From the NCBI RefSeq assembly GCF_000237925.1, contig NW_017386043.1, forward strand, positions 682,001 through 746,000: DNA of 64,000 nucleotides, written 5' to 3'. Numbering within the stretch: position 1 is the first letter of the stretch; the number at the start of each line of letters is the position of its first letter. The translations under genes were made by a program, and so were the position numbers. The notes below the pieces were generated by a model that searched no databases, was not told the origin of the DNA, and was given only the letters and a program-made list of their open reading frames with translations. The stretch is from Schistosoma mansoni. Its lineage: Eukaryota; Platyhelminthes; Trematoda; Strigeidida; Schistosomatidae. Below are positions 27,882-37,218 of this stretch, piece by piece.

Positions 27882-29594
27882 CAAAAGGTTTCTTAACACA
27901 GAACCAAGACCCTTTTCTTTTGATTTCAACTTACATTCCAGCTTAACATCAAAACAAGAAGTGTTGCAACTTTGAGAGAAGAGTAAATGTTCTCAATTTC
28001 AAACGTCTCTAAAACAGTAAATCACTGAATGTTGTTTTGCCAAGTGTAATTATTAGTTGTCACTAACTTTTGTCCTCTAATCTGTCACTCAATTGATCTT
28101 TTTCCATTAATAGAAATTGGACGTGCCTATGGATCACATTTCACTAATCAGTTTACCTCCTATTGATGAGAATAAATGGGGTGCTATTGAAATAGCTAAA
28201 GGTGACTCGGAAATTTAGTTTTTTTTATTATATATATGTATAAAGAGCATAGGTTAAATTAAAAATGCTTCGTAAAACGGTCATCAGAGCAGAGATAACG
28301 GATTGTATACACGAAAAGTCATAAAGAACACTTATCTTAAACTTCTGTGTCTGTACCCATTTATTTAGTACCTCTTTCTACTGAATTTTAATCAAATTTA
28401 CGTTAAAAGTCATTTGTACAAGGAATTTGTACTTGTTTTTTTAGGAAGGGCAATTACACGTAAACTAGATACTTGTGCGACCTATGCAGTTGCATGTCAA
28501 GAGGTTGCCAACGTCAATAAAGTTGGTTTTGTGAATTTATATGAAGCTATGTTAATGCAAAAGGTAAGCTCCTTTTCTAATAAATTCGATAATTTTGAAG
28601 GATGGAAGCATAAATCTTTGCGTACAAAATTTATAAGAAACTTCCGCAAATAGGATATATCACCATTTTCCCAAATATGTTTCTATTTAGTTGTGTATCA
28701 GTGAACTGAAAAGCTACTCTGTGAGAACTTCCGGAATATTGGGCGATTGTGTCTGGACTACTTATGTTTACTAATCGAAGGCTACTAGTTGATTTTTGAC
28801 GGCTCGTCCTACTACTATTCGTTCTTCTTTACGAAAAAGCAGACAGCTAATAAGTGATGGTAGGTTACAAGGGCTAAGGTGTTCGACAAAATACATTACA
28901 TAAGTAAAGTATTCTAGAACTCGCTCGAGGAATTTATCCTAACGACTTAACTGAATTACAGCAGACTGGATTAAGTATATAAGTGACGTGTCTTTTGATG
29001 ACAAAATTCAAGGTTCACTAATGAAAGTACTCATCATTCAAGAAATCATTTGCGTTAGTGTTATTCTTAACTATTAAAATGGTTTTTAATTCCCTATTTG
29101 TCTATTTTTAGTGATACATGCTCACCCAAAATAGAAGACAACTTGTAAAGTCATTTAAAAATTTAGGTAGTAATCAGGTTCCAAGTCGTTAAGTGTTATA
29201 AGTCATCATTCTTAACTTTTGGTGCTTAGATCAATGGCTTTTGCGAGTTCATTCGAAAGTAAAACCTTTTTCATTTGTCTAGATATCAGCAAGTGTTTAA
29301 CTTCGGTTATTCACACAATAAATTCATTCAAAGATACCATTTTTATAATGTTATTTAGTTGTAAATAAAACTCTTCAAAAATTACATGGGTCTTTTCCTT
29401 TTCAGAATTGGGAATCTTTTCTTTCAGACGGTTTACACTTTTCTAGAAAAGGATCTGAGTTTTTGGCGAGGATTTTAGAAGAATTACTTATGGATAAATT
29501 AGGTGACTTAAAGTGGTGGTTTCCGGATTGGAAAGTTATAAACCCGAACGACCCAGTGGAGTTTATCAATCACTATCTTCAGTCCCAAATCTGA
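17636..29594 (+). CDS. IAH1: IAH1-like SGNH/GDSL ester hydrolase, six exons
   Basis: Exons 17636-17680, 25081-25136, 26989-27202, 28114-28201, 28445-28563 and 29406-29594 join with GT..AG borders and consistent phases into 236 codons; human IAH1 has about 248. Seen: GDSL block with Ser12, block II RGYSGYNT (Gly45), block III GAND at 76-79, and block V DGLH with Asp182 and His185, so the catalytic set is complete. The start is the first ATG after an in-frame TGA at 17612. The family (isoamyl acetate-hydrolysing esterase 1) cleaves short-chain acyl esters and is expected to be soluble; no signal peptide or membrane segment is visible. Intron 1 (7.4 kb) is full of retroelements. A possible ATTAAA lies at 29606. 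Substrate is not predictable from sequence. Confidence 0.92.
18635..18956 (+). mobile_element. Solo LTR of an LTR retrotransposon
   Basis: A 322-base unit begins TGTAAC and ends GTTACA, perfect 6-base inverted termini. It is flanked on both sides by GCAT (18631-18634 and 18957-18960), a 4-base target-site duplication. A second copy lies inverted at 47603-47918. No gag-pol sequence is attached. It sits in intron 1 of the IAH1-like gene. Confidence 0.8.
19500..21143 (+). mobile_element. RTE-like retrotransposon, 5'-truncated, same strand as host gene
   Basis: Frames 19500-19766, 19796-20242 and 20342-20716 give reverse transcriptase motifs (VPIYKKGPKS, FLNLKAAFDSVDREVLW, SSGVRQDCPLSPFLFNF, ECADDIVLF in place of YADD). 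They also give the conserved C-terminal region (KGRVYCAAVHSVLLYGCE, FDHRCLRNIARICWDH). Stops at about 20241 and later interrupt it. The 3' tail near 21060-21143 ends in tandem CTGA units, shared with copies at 29.9, 31.7, 40.6, 60.3 and 63.7 kb. The endonuclease is missing. It lies in intron 1 of the IAH1-like gene. Confidence 0.85.
21367..24385 (-). mobile_element. RTE-like retrotransposon, antisense, nearly complete coding region
   Basis: Minus-strand frames run from an endonuclease domain (24384-24037, SAYAPTDCSPDAI; SDHFLV further on) through the linker (23579-23104). Next is a reverse transcriptase (22996-22238: FRSGRGCIDHIFTLRQML, VVFLDIRAAFDSLDRSVLW, SSGVRQGCPISPFLFNFA, LEYADDIVLL with intact YADD). 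The C-terminal region is 22446-21814 (YLGSYISAGG, FDHRCLRRIADIQWQHH). A few stops and a frameshift near 22340 break it; the endonuclease N-terminus is missing, so it is 5' truncated. The 3' end is an AAATAAATAAA run (plus strand TTTATTTATTTA near 21367). The 3' 500 bases recur almost unchanged at 44.5-45.1 kb. Confidence 0.9.
25081..25136 (+). CDS. IAH1: IAH1-like exon 2
   Basis: 56 bases after TTTATTTCAG, ending AG before GTACGT; starts in phase 0, ends with two bases of an Arg codon. Encodes FGWTHEGGWLSILASTFV, matching the segment after GDSITQ in this family. Confidence 0.9.
25588..26125 (-). repeat. SINE-like repeat sharing a LINE 3' tail
   Basis: The minus-strand 3' end carries the AAATAAATAAA run and the preceding TATTGGTACAAGG / CATATGCGCCACACAAA block that closes the RTE-like elements at 21.4 and 44.5 kb. 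The other about 450 bases differ from those LINEs and have no open frame. A shared 3' end with an unrelated non-coding body is how LINE-mobilised SINEs look. It lies in intron 2 of the IAH1-like gene. Confidence 0.6.
26989..27202 (+). CDS. IAH1: IAH1-like exon 3
   Basis: 214 bases between TGATTTCAG and GTATGT, completing Arg34 and ending in phase 0. Contains RGYSGYNTR and FLGANDA, blocks II and III of the SGNH fold. Confidence 0.92.
27848..27881. repeat. AT dinucleotide microsatellite
   Basis: 34 bases of uninterrupted AT repeat within intron 3 of the IAH1-like gene. Confidence 0.95.
28114..28201 (+). CDS. IAH1: IAH1-like exon 4
   Basis: 88 bases between CATTAATAG and GTGACT. Encodes LDVPMDHISLISLPPIDENK, corresponding to the VILITPTP region of IAH1; ends in phase 1. 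Confidence 0.85.
28445..28563 (+). CDS. IAH1: IAH1-like exon 5
   Basis: 119 bases between TTTTTTTAG and GTAAGC. Encodes the helix ending YAVACQEVAN and the VGFVNLYEAM strand; phase 1 in, phase 0 out. Confidence 0.92.
29406..29594 (+). CDS. IAH1: IAH1-like exon 6 with stop
   Basis: 189 bases after CCTTTTCAG, ending in TGA at 29592-29594. Contains FLSDGLHFSRKG with the catalytic Asp and His, then the C-terminal helix and WWFPDW. Confidence 0.92.
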   Translation, partial: NWESFLSDGLHFSRKGSEFLARILEELLMDKLGDLKWWFPDWKVINPNDPVEFINHYLQSQI

Positions 29595-29744
29595 TGTTTT
29601 CTGAGATTAAAGACTTCTATGTGACTTCACTGACTATACTTTCTTAGATACATTGTATTTGTTTCAGCTGACTTTATTTGTTACTTCTTATGTAAAGAGT
29701 TTAAACTTATTTGAAATATAGATATATGTAAACTTGAATGTTCT

Positions 29745-30070
29745 ATTACGATTACGAATATGGTTTCTGTCCCTACTACTCTAAGATTTGCCCTGACAAT
29801 TTCATGTCGCTGTGTGGCAACTTGAACCGATGTAAACATCCCAAGCTCTACGTTGTATAAGACTAACGAACATGCTCTACATATCCCCAACCACCACATT
29901 TGTTGACGTACAATGCTGGCTGTAGTAAGAGTACGTTAAAAGAAGGGTAGGAGTAGCCAAACCATGATGTAATATCAGTTCATGAAACAATGAACCGCCA
30001 GCCTAAGCCGTGTTAGGTGCATATTACCTGGTTGATGTCCGTACGATAACAACGATTAGTGATTGAAGAC
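29745..30070 (+). mobile_element. Degenerate RTE-like 3' fragments
   Basis: Bases about 29815-29870 resemble the 3' tail seen at 21060-21130 (GGCAACTTGAACCGATG...CTACGTTGTA). Bases 29935-30065 resemble the end of the coding region (AGCCAAACC...TACCTGGTTG...CGATAACAACGATTAG). Both are heavily diverged. They begin about 150 bases after the IAH1-like stop codon. Confidence 0.5.
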
Positions 30071-30924
30071 ATTGGGCGATATTTCCCAAATGCATTCACT
30101 CTTTTATCTTTTCTTAGTTCTTCAGTTCCTAAAGTCCTTTACAAATACATTCTCACTCCTTAATGAACCATTTCTTTCGATAACTACTCTCTCTCACACA
30201 ACTATTGATACTGGTACTTCATTGGCATTCATCTTTTTAATTTAATATGGCTATGCCGATGTTTTATGAGAACTTACTGTTGCAACTTTAACCCGGCTAA
30301 TTATCACGTAACCTATTCGCCAATCGGAATACGACTCACATAATCTTAGCACTGTGCTAAACCAATGACGTGTCGACCGGTATGAGCAGCCCAGCGTCCT
30401 TTTTCCTCCTAGCCCTGACAGTTGAGTCAAAAACACCAATACCAGCTTCTACTATACGAATCATTTATTTCAAACATACCTGGTTTATATGTAAGCCAAA
30501 CAGACCATAAAATAAGGAATACCATACGTACAAGATCAAGCCAAGAAGTGGCTGTGATTGTGGGAGACGGTAATTAATAATTTGAGTATAATTTAAGAAT
30601 AGTAAATCTTATCATAAGTCTATAGGTCAAAATAAAGTTTATAATAAGAGGAATATAGATATACATAATCTAGTTACTAAGTAGTTTTACAAAAAGAATG
30701 TATAATATTGGCCCATTAATAGTTCTCAGGAGTTACCAATAATTTAATCTTCACTAGGATATAACACCTATGCAGACCCACATTTGTGCCAGGGTTTATG
30801 TTGAATATGACCGATTGTTAATCCAATTTTTTATCATAATTATGTGGTCCGTAAAGAAGATTCCTACTACCTGTCGGCCATGTGAATGTTGATGTATTAT
30901 AAACTATGCCTAGTGTTTAGGAAC

Positions 30925-31690
30925 TCAGTCATATGCAGAGTAGAACGTAACACATATTTGCATCGATTCGAGCTGGCACACCACAACAGCACAGCGAAAT
31001 GCTAGCGAAGTCGAAGTAGCAAGAGTATCAGCGTTAGTAGTAAAGACAAGGCTTAGATGACATGATCTGAGAATATATGGGTTTTTGGAATATAAAAAGA
31101 CACGATAATTTCGAGATCATGAATCTAAGGGAAGACAGTGAAAGTACCTGGGCCATTGTGATATATTTTGAACCGCGTTACCCAATGTCTCCAATCACTG
31201 ATCCCATTTATCGTACGGACTCTAACCAGGTAGTCTGCACCTACCAACATGGCTCGGACCAACGGTCAATAACTTTATGGACTAATGTTAGGTCTTAGTT
31301 TGACCACCCTTAGCTTTTTTTCAGCGTACTCTTACACCAGACATTGCCGGTCGAGATAGGCAGTGGCTGGACATAACACATACTCCAACCACCCCAGTCG
31401 ATGAAGCTTCAATATTTCATCAACTAGTTTGTTATCTTTCCTTAGTATTCTACATCTAGCATTGCTCACTCAGTGGACCCGAAGCACACGAGCAATGGCT
31501 TCGGAGATACCTGTGACTGAACACTAGTAATTTAAAAATATCCTTTATCCTTAATAACCACAGTAAATGACTACAATCCTTTTGTGATAACCATAGAAGA
31601 ATGAGTTTGGAAATCAGTTGTCGGAGTTGATCTAATCGACCAGAAGTATACATCGCGGAAGTAGGTAGAATCAAACATAACAAAGGACTC
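30925..31690 (-). mobile_element. RTE-like 3' fragment, antisense
   Basis: Minus-strand 3' UTR and C-terminal remnant of the family with the CTACGTT tail. CAGTCATATGCAGAGTAGAACGTAAC at the low end matches, more loosely, the tails at 31741 and 60297. Bases 31200-31680 parallel 31980-32340, so this is a second, older copy beside the next element. Confidence 0.6.
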
Positions 31691-31740
31691 AGGTGGCAGC
31701 AAAACTTTGTGGTAGTAGGTACTAACCAAGTTTATTTCTT

Positions 31741-34700
31741 AGTTTCAGTCAGTCTCAACGTAGAACCTGGTACGTATGTACATCGGTTCAAGTTGCCATA
31801 CCCTGTTAGATACGACTCAAGAAAATACGTTAGTGTAACAAAACATGAAAAAACTTATGGGGGATTCAGAAGCTTGGAATTTGAGAGAAGACAGAGAATG
31901 GATGCACTCGAGTCGTTGCAAACGATTTTGAGCCACGTCATCCAAAGTCTAACCATTGGTTACGATAATCATGCGGACCTCAATCAGGCAGTCTACACCT
32001 ATCAACATGGCTAAGTCCAACTATCGGTGACTTCATGGACTGATGCTATGTCTCTGTTTGACCGCCCCTAGCTTTCTTCCAGCCTACCCCTAAACCAGAA
32101 TACATCCCACGTCCACATAGGCTGTGGTTGGGCATACGTAACACGTGTTCCAACTGTCTTAGTTGATGAAGAATTGCCATCATTAACTAGTATCCTACCC
32201 CTTACCTCAGCATTGCTCACTCGGTGGTCCCAAAATACACGAACAGTACTTGTAGGACACGTATGATCGAATACTAGTGATCTACGAATATCCTCTATTC
32301 CTAATAGTCATGTTTTGCACTCGTAAAGTAGAATGGAGAGAACTGCTGTGTAGTGAACTTATCCTTTGATTGGCATATCATACCTACAACACAAGTGAAG
32401 TTGGTAAAAGCCAATTGAGCCTTCTGAGTCCATGCCGAGATCTCGTCAGACTCTCAAGATAAGTGAAGCGGTCGATACACTTAACCACTTCACTCTTTAT
32501 CGTTAATTCAGGTGCTTTTTCATTTGAAGGGAGGGAACCGCATTCAGAACATGCTCGTGTTGTTGGTTGAGGTGATCAGAACTCTGCATGTTTTCGACGT
32601 CTTCACCAAACAGAACTATATCATCTGCCTATTCTAAGTGAACAAGTGAATATCCTAGTACAAGATCAACTCCTAAGAAATCAGACGATGAGTGTTACCT
32701 CTAAAAGCATGTCTATAACAAAGTTAAACAAAAACATGGAAAGCAGACAACCCTGAAGAACACGACTTGAAGTAGCCAATCCCAATGAAGGTTCGCCATA
32801 AGCTCTGACTCGACCAGAAATGTTCGAGTAGAGAACCTATACAAGGTTTATATACTTTGGTACGCCTTTCGATGACAGACACTCACAGAACCTCAAGGTC
32901 AACGGAGTTGGATGCCGTCTTAAGACCAAGGAATACAACTATAATAGGATGTAAAAAAGTATGTCTATGTTCCACAACCTGTCGAAGGGTAAATTTTGGT
33001 CTACACATCCAGGTCAGAAGCTAGCCTGGTCTTCCGTTTGGTTTTCACGAGCTCTAGTTAGACGTCGAAGTATTATTGAGGCTAAATTTTTAGACACTAT
33101 ATTAGTTAAACTGATTCTTCTGTGATTGTCACAGAGGATTCTTGTCCTTTTTCATAAACTGGGACGACCAGCAATCGAGACCACTCAGACGGGATTACGT
33201 CCAGTTCCCAGATTTTAGCTAAGTTCTCAATTGATCTAACTGCTAGGACTGGACCGCCATCCTTAAAAATCTCAGACGTCAGCTCATTAGGCCCTGTTGC
33301 TTTCCCTTGCTGTAGATTAGTTATAGCCTTTTCAACCTCAATAAGAGTTGGAGGACTTACATCAGGTTGTTTGGAGATAGTGGGTAACTGAAATGTGTCT
33401 GAAGGCCAGCTGAACTGTTCCCCAAAGTGTTTCGCTCATCAACCCAATCTCTTGGATTGGGAGTGAATAATAGTCCCATCTTTTTCTAGGATAGTTTCGC
33501 TGACAGATGGATCTTTAATACCTGTTCCCTTGATTGGCCTAATGTTATAACGCTAGGGTTTCCTGTTATAACGGTCCTTTTACTTTTTACACGTATGTGG
33601 GACGTTAATTTACCTTAGACGAATATCTACACTAGATTCCCTCCTAGTGTCTATTCTATAGGACTTCAATACAACTCAGATCAAGAACACGAGATTAGCC
33701 TGACTAGAACGTCAATATATCCGACACAATCCAACAACAAAGAACAATTGATCAATAATAATCATAAGTAATAAAGATAGGGGAATATATAACATATCTA
33801 ACACCTGCCACACTATCTACATGTCTGACTAAGCAAAACAACCAATCATTATCTTTCTCGCCCACATATCACCTGGGCAGTTGTCTACTATTACCTATCG
33901 CTCCTGCCCTTTCCATTTCTTCTGCTTTTGCTACTCACCACTACTCACGATCATTACGTAGGCTTTTTATTAGCCTACGTCTAAGCTGCCTCTGGTTGTA
34001 ATCATGTTCGGAGCTAGACAGGTTGAGTTTCCGAGCATCTGTCAGTTCATAGGCGCCGCTGAAATCCACTAGTTTTTCCGAACCTTTCGGTGTAAGTTTC
34101 CAAGAGGTATCACTGCTGTTCTCATAAATTTTTGGACACCATTCCAAGCTGCCTCAAGGTAGATATAACCTTCACGGTTGACTAACTTTTCTAGTCGTTC
34201 CTGAAATATATCCTTAACTTTCTCGTCATTAAGTTGGACTCTAAGGGGTTTGCTTGCTGTGACTTTTATACATCCAGAAAGACAAACAAATACGTGCCCG
34301 AACTAGAGCATGACCTAAGTCTAAAGAGGTGCTTCAATATGAGCAACAGCCTTCTATCGAGTCCCCTCAACGATGCCTAATGGTAATGTGGTCTATTTGA
34401 GTCCATTGATGAGTCGATTGTGGAGGTCGCCACGTCAGACGAATTTTCTCCTTATGTTTAAAGTTGATGTTTGCCAGAAATAGACGGTTATCTGAGCGCA
34501 GTCGCAACAGACGGTCACCATTATCTGTTCGCTGAGGTGCAACACCGTAAGATCCACCTAAGTGCCTTTCCGTTTGGTATATTTTACCTACTTAAGCATC
34601 AAAATCACCCGCCACTATTACTAAATCACAGCGTTTAGTTTTTTGAAGGATGTTGAATAGCTTCTTATAAGATTCATCTTCTGAGCTGCAATCAGTGGGA

Positions 34701-35045
34701 GCGTAGGCAGAAACGACGAAAAGGCGACGGCGTGTGTCCCTATCTTTTCGAGTACTTAGGGTCCCGTTTAGTCGTACAGTGCACAAGAGATTGTCTATTA
34801 GGATCCAGTCTAATAGAGAACGTTTTGCTTTTGAACTTAATGCTATACCTATACTAGCAAAGTCATCTCCAGATACTCGAAGGGTAAGTCGTTCCGGTCT
34901 TTTATATTGACAAGGTGAGGCCAAATGAATGACTGTGCTGGGATCCTGTAAGCACGTTTCAGAGACGCAGCATACATCGATGACGCAATGTTCAAGAGTC
35001 CTAACTAGAGAAGCCTATTGTCCTATCTGATACAACGTTCGTAAA
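31741..35045 (-). mobile_element. RTE-like retrotransposon, antisense, long but decayed
   Basis: Minus strand from about 35045: endonuclease (34924-34592, GIALSSKAKRSLLDWILID, VSAYAPTDCSSEDE), linker (34147-33941 and around), reverse transcriptase remnants (33420-32600, NLQQGKATGPNELTSEIFKD), C-terminal region and 3' UTR ending in the CTACGTTG-GACTGACTGA tail at 31741. Multiple stops and frameshifts make it dead. A solo LTR interrupts it at 33543-33803. Confidence 0.82.
33543..33803 (-). mobile_element. Solo LTR candidate inserted in the RTE-like element
   Basis: A 261-base unit that, on the minus strand, begins TGTTAGATATG and ends GTTATAACA, with 5-base inverted termini TGTTA/TAACA. It breaks the RTE frame just before IRPIKGTGIKDPSVSE. 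Target-site duplication is not exact (GCAGG against TTAGG), so insertion is old or the borders are off by a few bases. Confidence 0.5.
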
Positions 35046-35062
35046 TTAAATGCTCCAACATG

Positions 35063-35121
35063 TAATAATAAATATGTTTTTGTTATATCCCAATTAGCAG
35101 AAAATTTGCATTTCTGACGTT
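35063..35121 (-). repeat. Inverted repeat, left arm
   Basis: 59 bases that match the reverse complement of 36101-36160 with about six mismatches and one gap. On the minus strand it reads as a 3' tail ending in TATTTATTATTA. Confidence 0.75.
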
Positions 35122-35152
35122 TCGTGACTTGGTGTAAGCCACTTCTTCAGAG
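35114..35152 (-). ncRNA. Hammerhead-like motif candidate
   Basis: On the minus strand CTGAAGA is followed by a 7-bp hairpin (GTGGCTT, loop ACACC, AAGTCAC) and then GAAACGTC. This resembles the hammerhead order CUGANGA - stem II - GAAA - cleavage GUC found in Penelope-like and other retroelements. One extra A sits between the core and stem II, and stem I is not confirmed. Activity is unproven. Confidence 0.3.
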
Positions 35153-35174
35153 CAAATAAATAACCGAAATTAAA

Positions 35175-35640
35175 TTAACATAAGTTTAAATAGTATGTTT
35201 CCTTTGTACTATTTAAACTGAGACCTACTGCTGCTGAGGCTGATGCTACACTGGTCGTTTTCTCCTGCATTTGTTGTTGCGTGTGTGATAGAAGAGCCAG
35301 ATCATCTGCGAAGTCTAAATCGTCAAGCTGCATCCTGCCTGTCCACTGTATCCCGTGCTTTCCTCCAGATGTTGACGTCTTCATAATCCAGTCGATCACC
35401 AGGAGAAAGAGAAAGGGTGAGAGTAAGCAGCCTTGTCTAACACCGGTCTTTACTTCAAACGAGTCGGTGAGTTGTCCTCCGTGGACGATTTGGCAGTTTA
35501 GCCCATCATAGGAGTTCCGTATGATATTGACTATCTTCTCAGGCACGCCGTAGTGTCGAAGAAGCCTCCATAGTGTCGTCCTGTCCACGCTATCAAATGC
35601 CTTCTCGTAGTCAATGAAGTTGATGTAGAGTGATGAATTG
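35175..35640 (-). mobile_element. RTE-like reverse transcriptase fragment next to assembly gap
   Basis: Minus-strand frame with YINFIDYEKAFDSVDRTTLW, VKTGVRQGCLLSPFLFLLVI and LDFADDLALLSHT, i.e. the palm and a FADD catalytic loop. It is a different RTE-like family from the neighbouring element. It runs into the N gap at its 5' side and stops early at its 3' side. Confidence 0.85.
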
Positions 35641-35840
35641 NNNNNNNNNNNNNNNNNNNNNNNNNNNNNNNNNNNNNNNNNNNNNNNNNNNNNNNNNNNN
35701 NNNNNNNNNNNNNNNNNNNNNNNNNNNNNNNNNNNNNNNNNNNNNNNNNNNNNNNNNNNNNNNNNNNNNNNNNNNNNNNNNNNNNNNNNNNNNNNNNNNN
35801 NNNNNNNNNNNNNNNNNNNNNNNNNNNNNNNNNNNNNNNN
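35641..35840. other. Assembly gap of 200 N
   Basis: Exactly 200 N characters, a conventional placeholder length; true size unknown. It lies inside a retroelement flanked by inverted repeats. Confidence 0.99.
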
Positions 35841-36100
35841 CTAGAGCGTGAACTATGAGAAAGCGCCACGCTTACTAAAGAGACAAGGGTGGCCAGGTAT
35901 CCGGAAAGGGTCAGGGTCGGATCAGAAGAGCTCATGAGGTACCTTCCAGGGTGGAAATGATTGTTATCTTTATAGTCAGTGTAGGGCATTGCCACCTTTT
36001 ATATGAGAATCGCTTATTGGGTTGATAGAAAGGGGGGCGGAGCTTATGGAAAAAAGCCATGCAATGAGACATTTATAAGATTTCTGGCCTTTTGCTAGCA

Positions 36101-36160
36101 AACGTCAGAAAATACAAATCTTATGCTAATTGGGACATAACAACAATATATTTATTATTA
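36101..36160 (+). repeat. Inverted repeat, right arm
   Basis: 60 bases matching 35063-35121 in reverse complement, about 88% by eye. In plus orientation it ends in TATTTATTATTA, so the two arms look like 3' tails of one family pointing outward. Confidence 0.75.
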
Positions 36161-36169
36161 ACTCTACCC

Positions 36170-36880
36170 AATACTCAATTTATTTGAAACTATCAAGTTC
36201 AACCTTGGTATTGATGCCGATAAGCTCCAGCATATACTTTAGAGCGTGGTGATAAAGATATACAAGGGGGGTTAGCTATGGAGATGGAAGAGTTAATAAG
36301 AGATGAGGGAGGGATTCGATCGTCAACAAGATGATCTCAAATGCTGATAGAGGCATGGAGACGGTTTTTACTTCCCAGCTGCCCACACCGTGAAAGGATA
36401 TTTTTTTCCTAAGGGATCAGAAAAAGAAACTGGATTAGTGGTAGTTTTAGAGACCTGAGAGCGTGATCGCAGAGCCCAAGGGACAACTACTTGAAGCCGG
36501 TCGTACATGGCCTTTTGACGAGTTTTGACGAGTTAGCTCCGAACTTACTGATGAGGACGGAAATCCATGGGGCAAGGTGAAGTGACAATTTTAGGGTCGA
36601 CCCTTTCTGATCCATTCCTTCGGTTGTGAGAAGGTAGCATCGCTGCAGATGCTGGTTGTCCGAGGGAAACACCTTACTGCTGTCACACCCCTCTACTGTC
36701 GGCAGTACGACTTTGTCCTCCGACCTTAAGTTGCTGTCTTAACGTTCTTCAAGCTGACATGGTAGGGCCTAAAAAAGCACATGATCCAGCCGAGATAGCT
36801 CGGTTGATTCATCACGATAGGTGATCCCAACCACCACGTCAGGGTAGCAGCTACGGTCGGGATTTCTTAGTTTAAAAAGG
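36170..36880 (-). repeat. Probable LINE 5' UTR-like repeat
   Basis: No meaningful open frame. The composition is less AT-rich than its surroundings, and its position upstream of the antisense RTE pieces suggests an element's 5' non-coding region. It resembles 5' regions of abundant schistosome retroelements, but that is from memory and not checked. Confidence 0.35.
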
Positions 36881-37025
36881 GATATATTTAAACACTTACT
36901 GAGGTCTCAGACAAGGAATATCGTACAGGAATTCGTACCAACGTCCTTAGTGAAGAATGGAAATAATCAAGGTATGCAAGTATTAGTTAGAAAATTAATT
37001 GGCGAAAATAATTTCAAACAATACT

Positions 37026-37218
37026 TCAGATACTGGTTAATGAAAGCCAATGACTTATAGCATACAACGTCCCCAGTGTTACAGGACTAGGCCCATTAGC
37101 AACTTCAGATTTGGGGCTGGCGCTGGGTGAAATAGTTGGGTTGCGACTTGATGTTAGTCCACAGATAAGTTGATTCACGGGTACCGATTGCCAATCAAGA
37201 GAATTTACTCCCCAGTAC
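37026..37218 (-). CDS. NUDT17: NUDT17-like last exon (putative)
   Basis: 193 bases after ATATTTTCAG, phase compatible with the upstream exon, ending in TGA at 37028-37026. The sequence is Ser/Pro-rich and not clearly conserved, so the true last exon could differ. Confidence 0.5.

Noticed and set aside
35630-35995. Open frames made of X across the N gap
   Set aside because: Artefacts of translating 200 N characters.
36549-36570. CTGATGAGGACGGAAAT resembling a hammerhead core
   Set aside because: There is no room for stem II between CTGATGA and GAAA and no matching stem I or III; probably chance.
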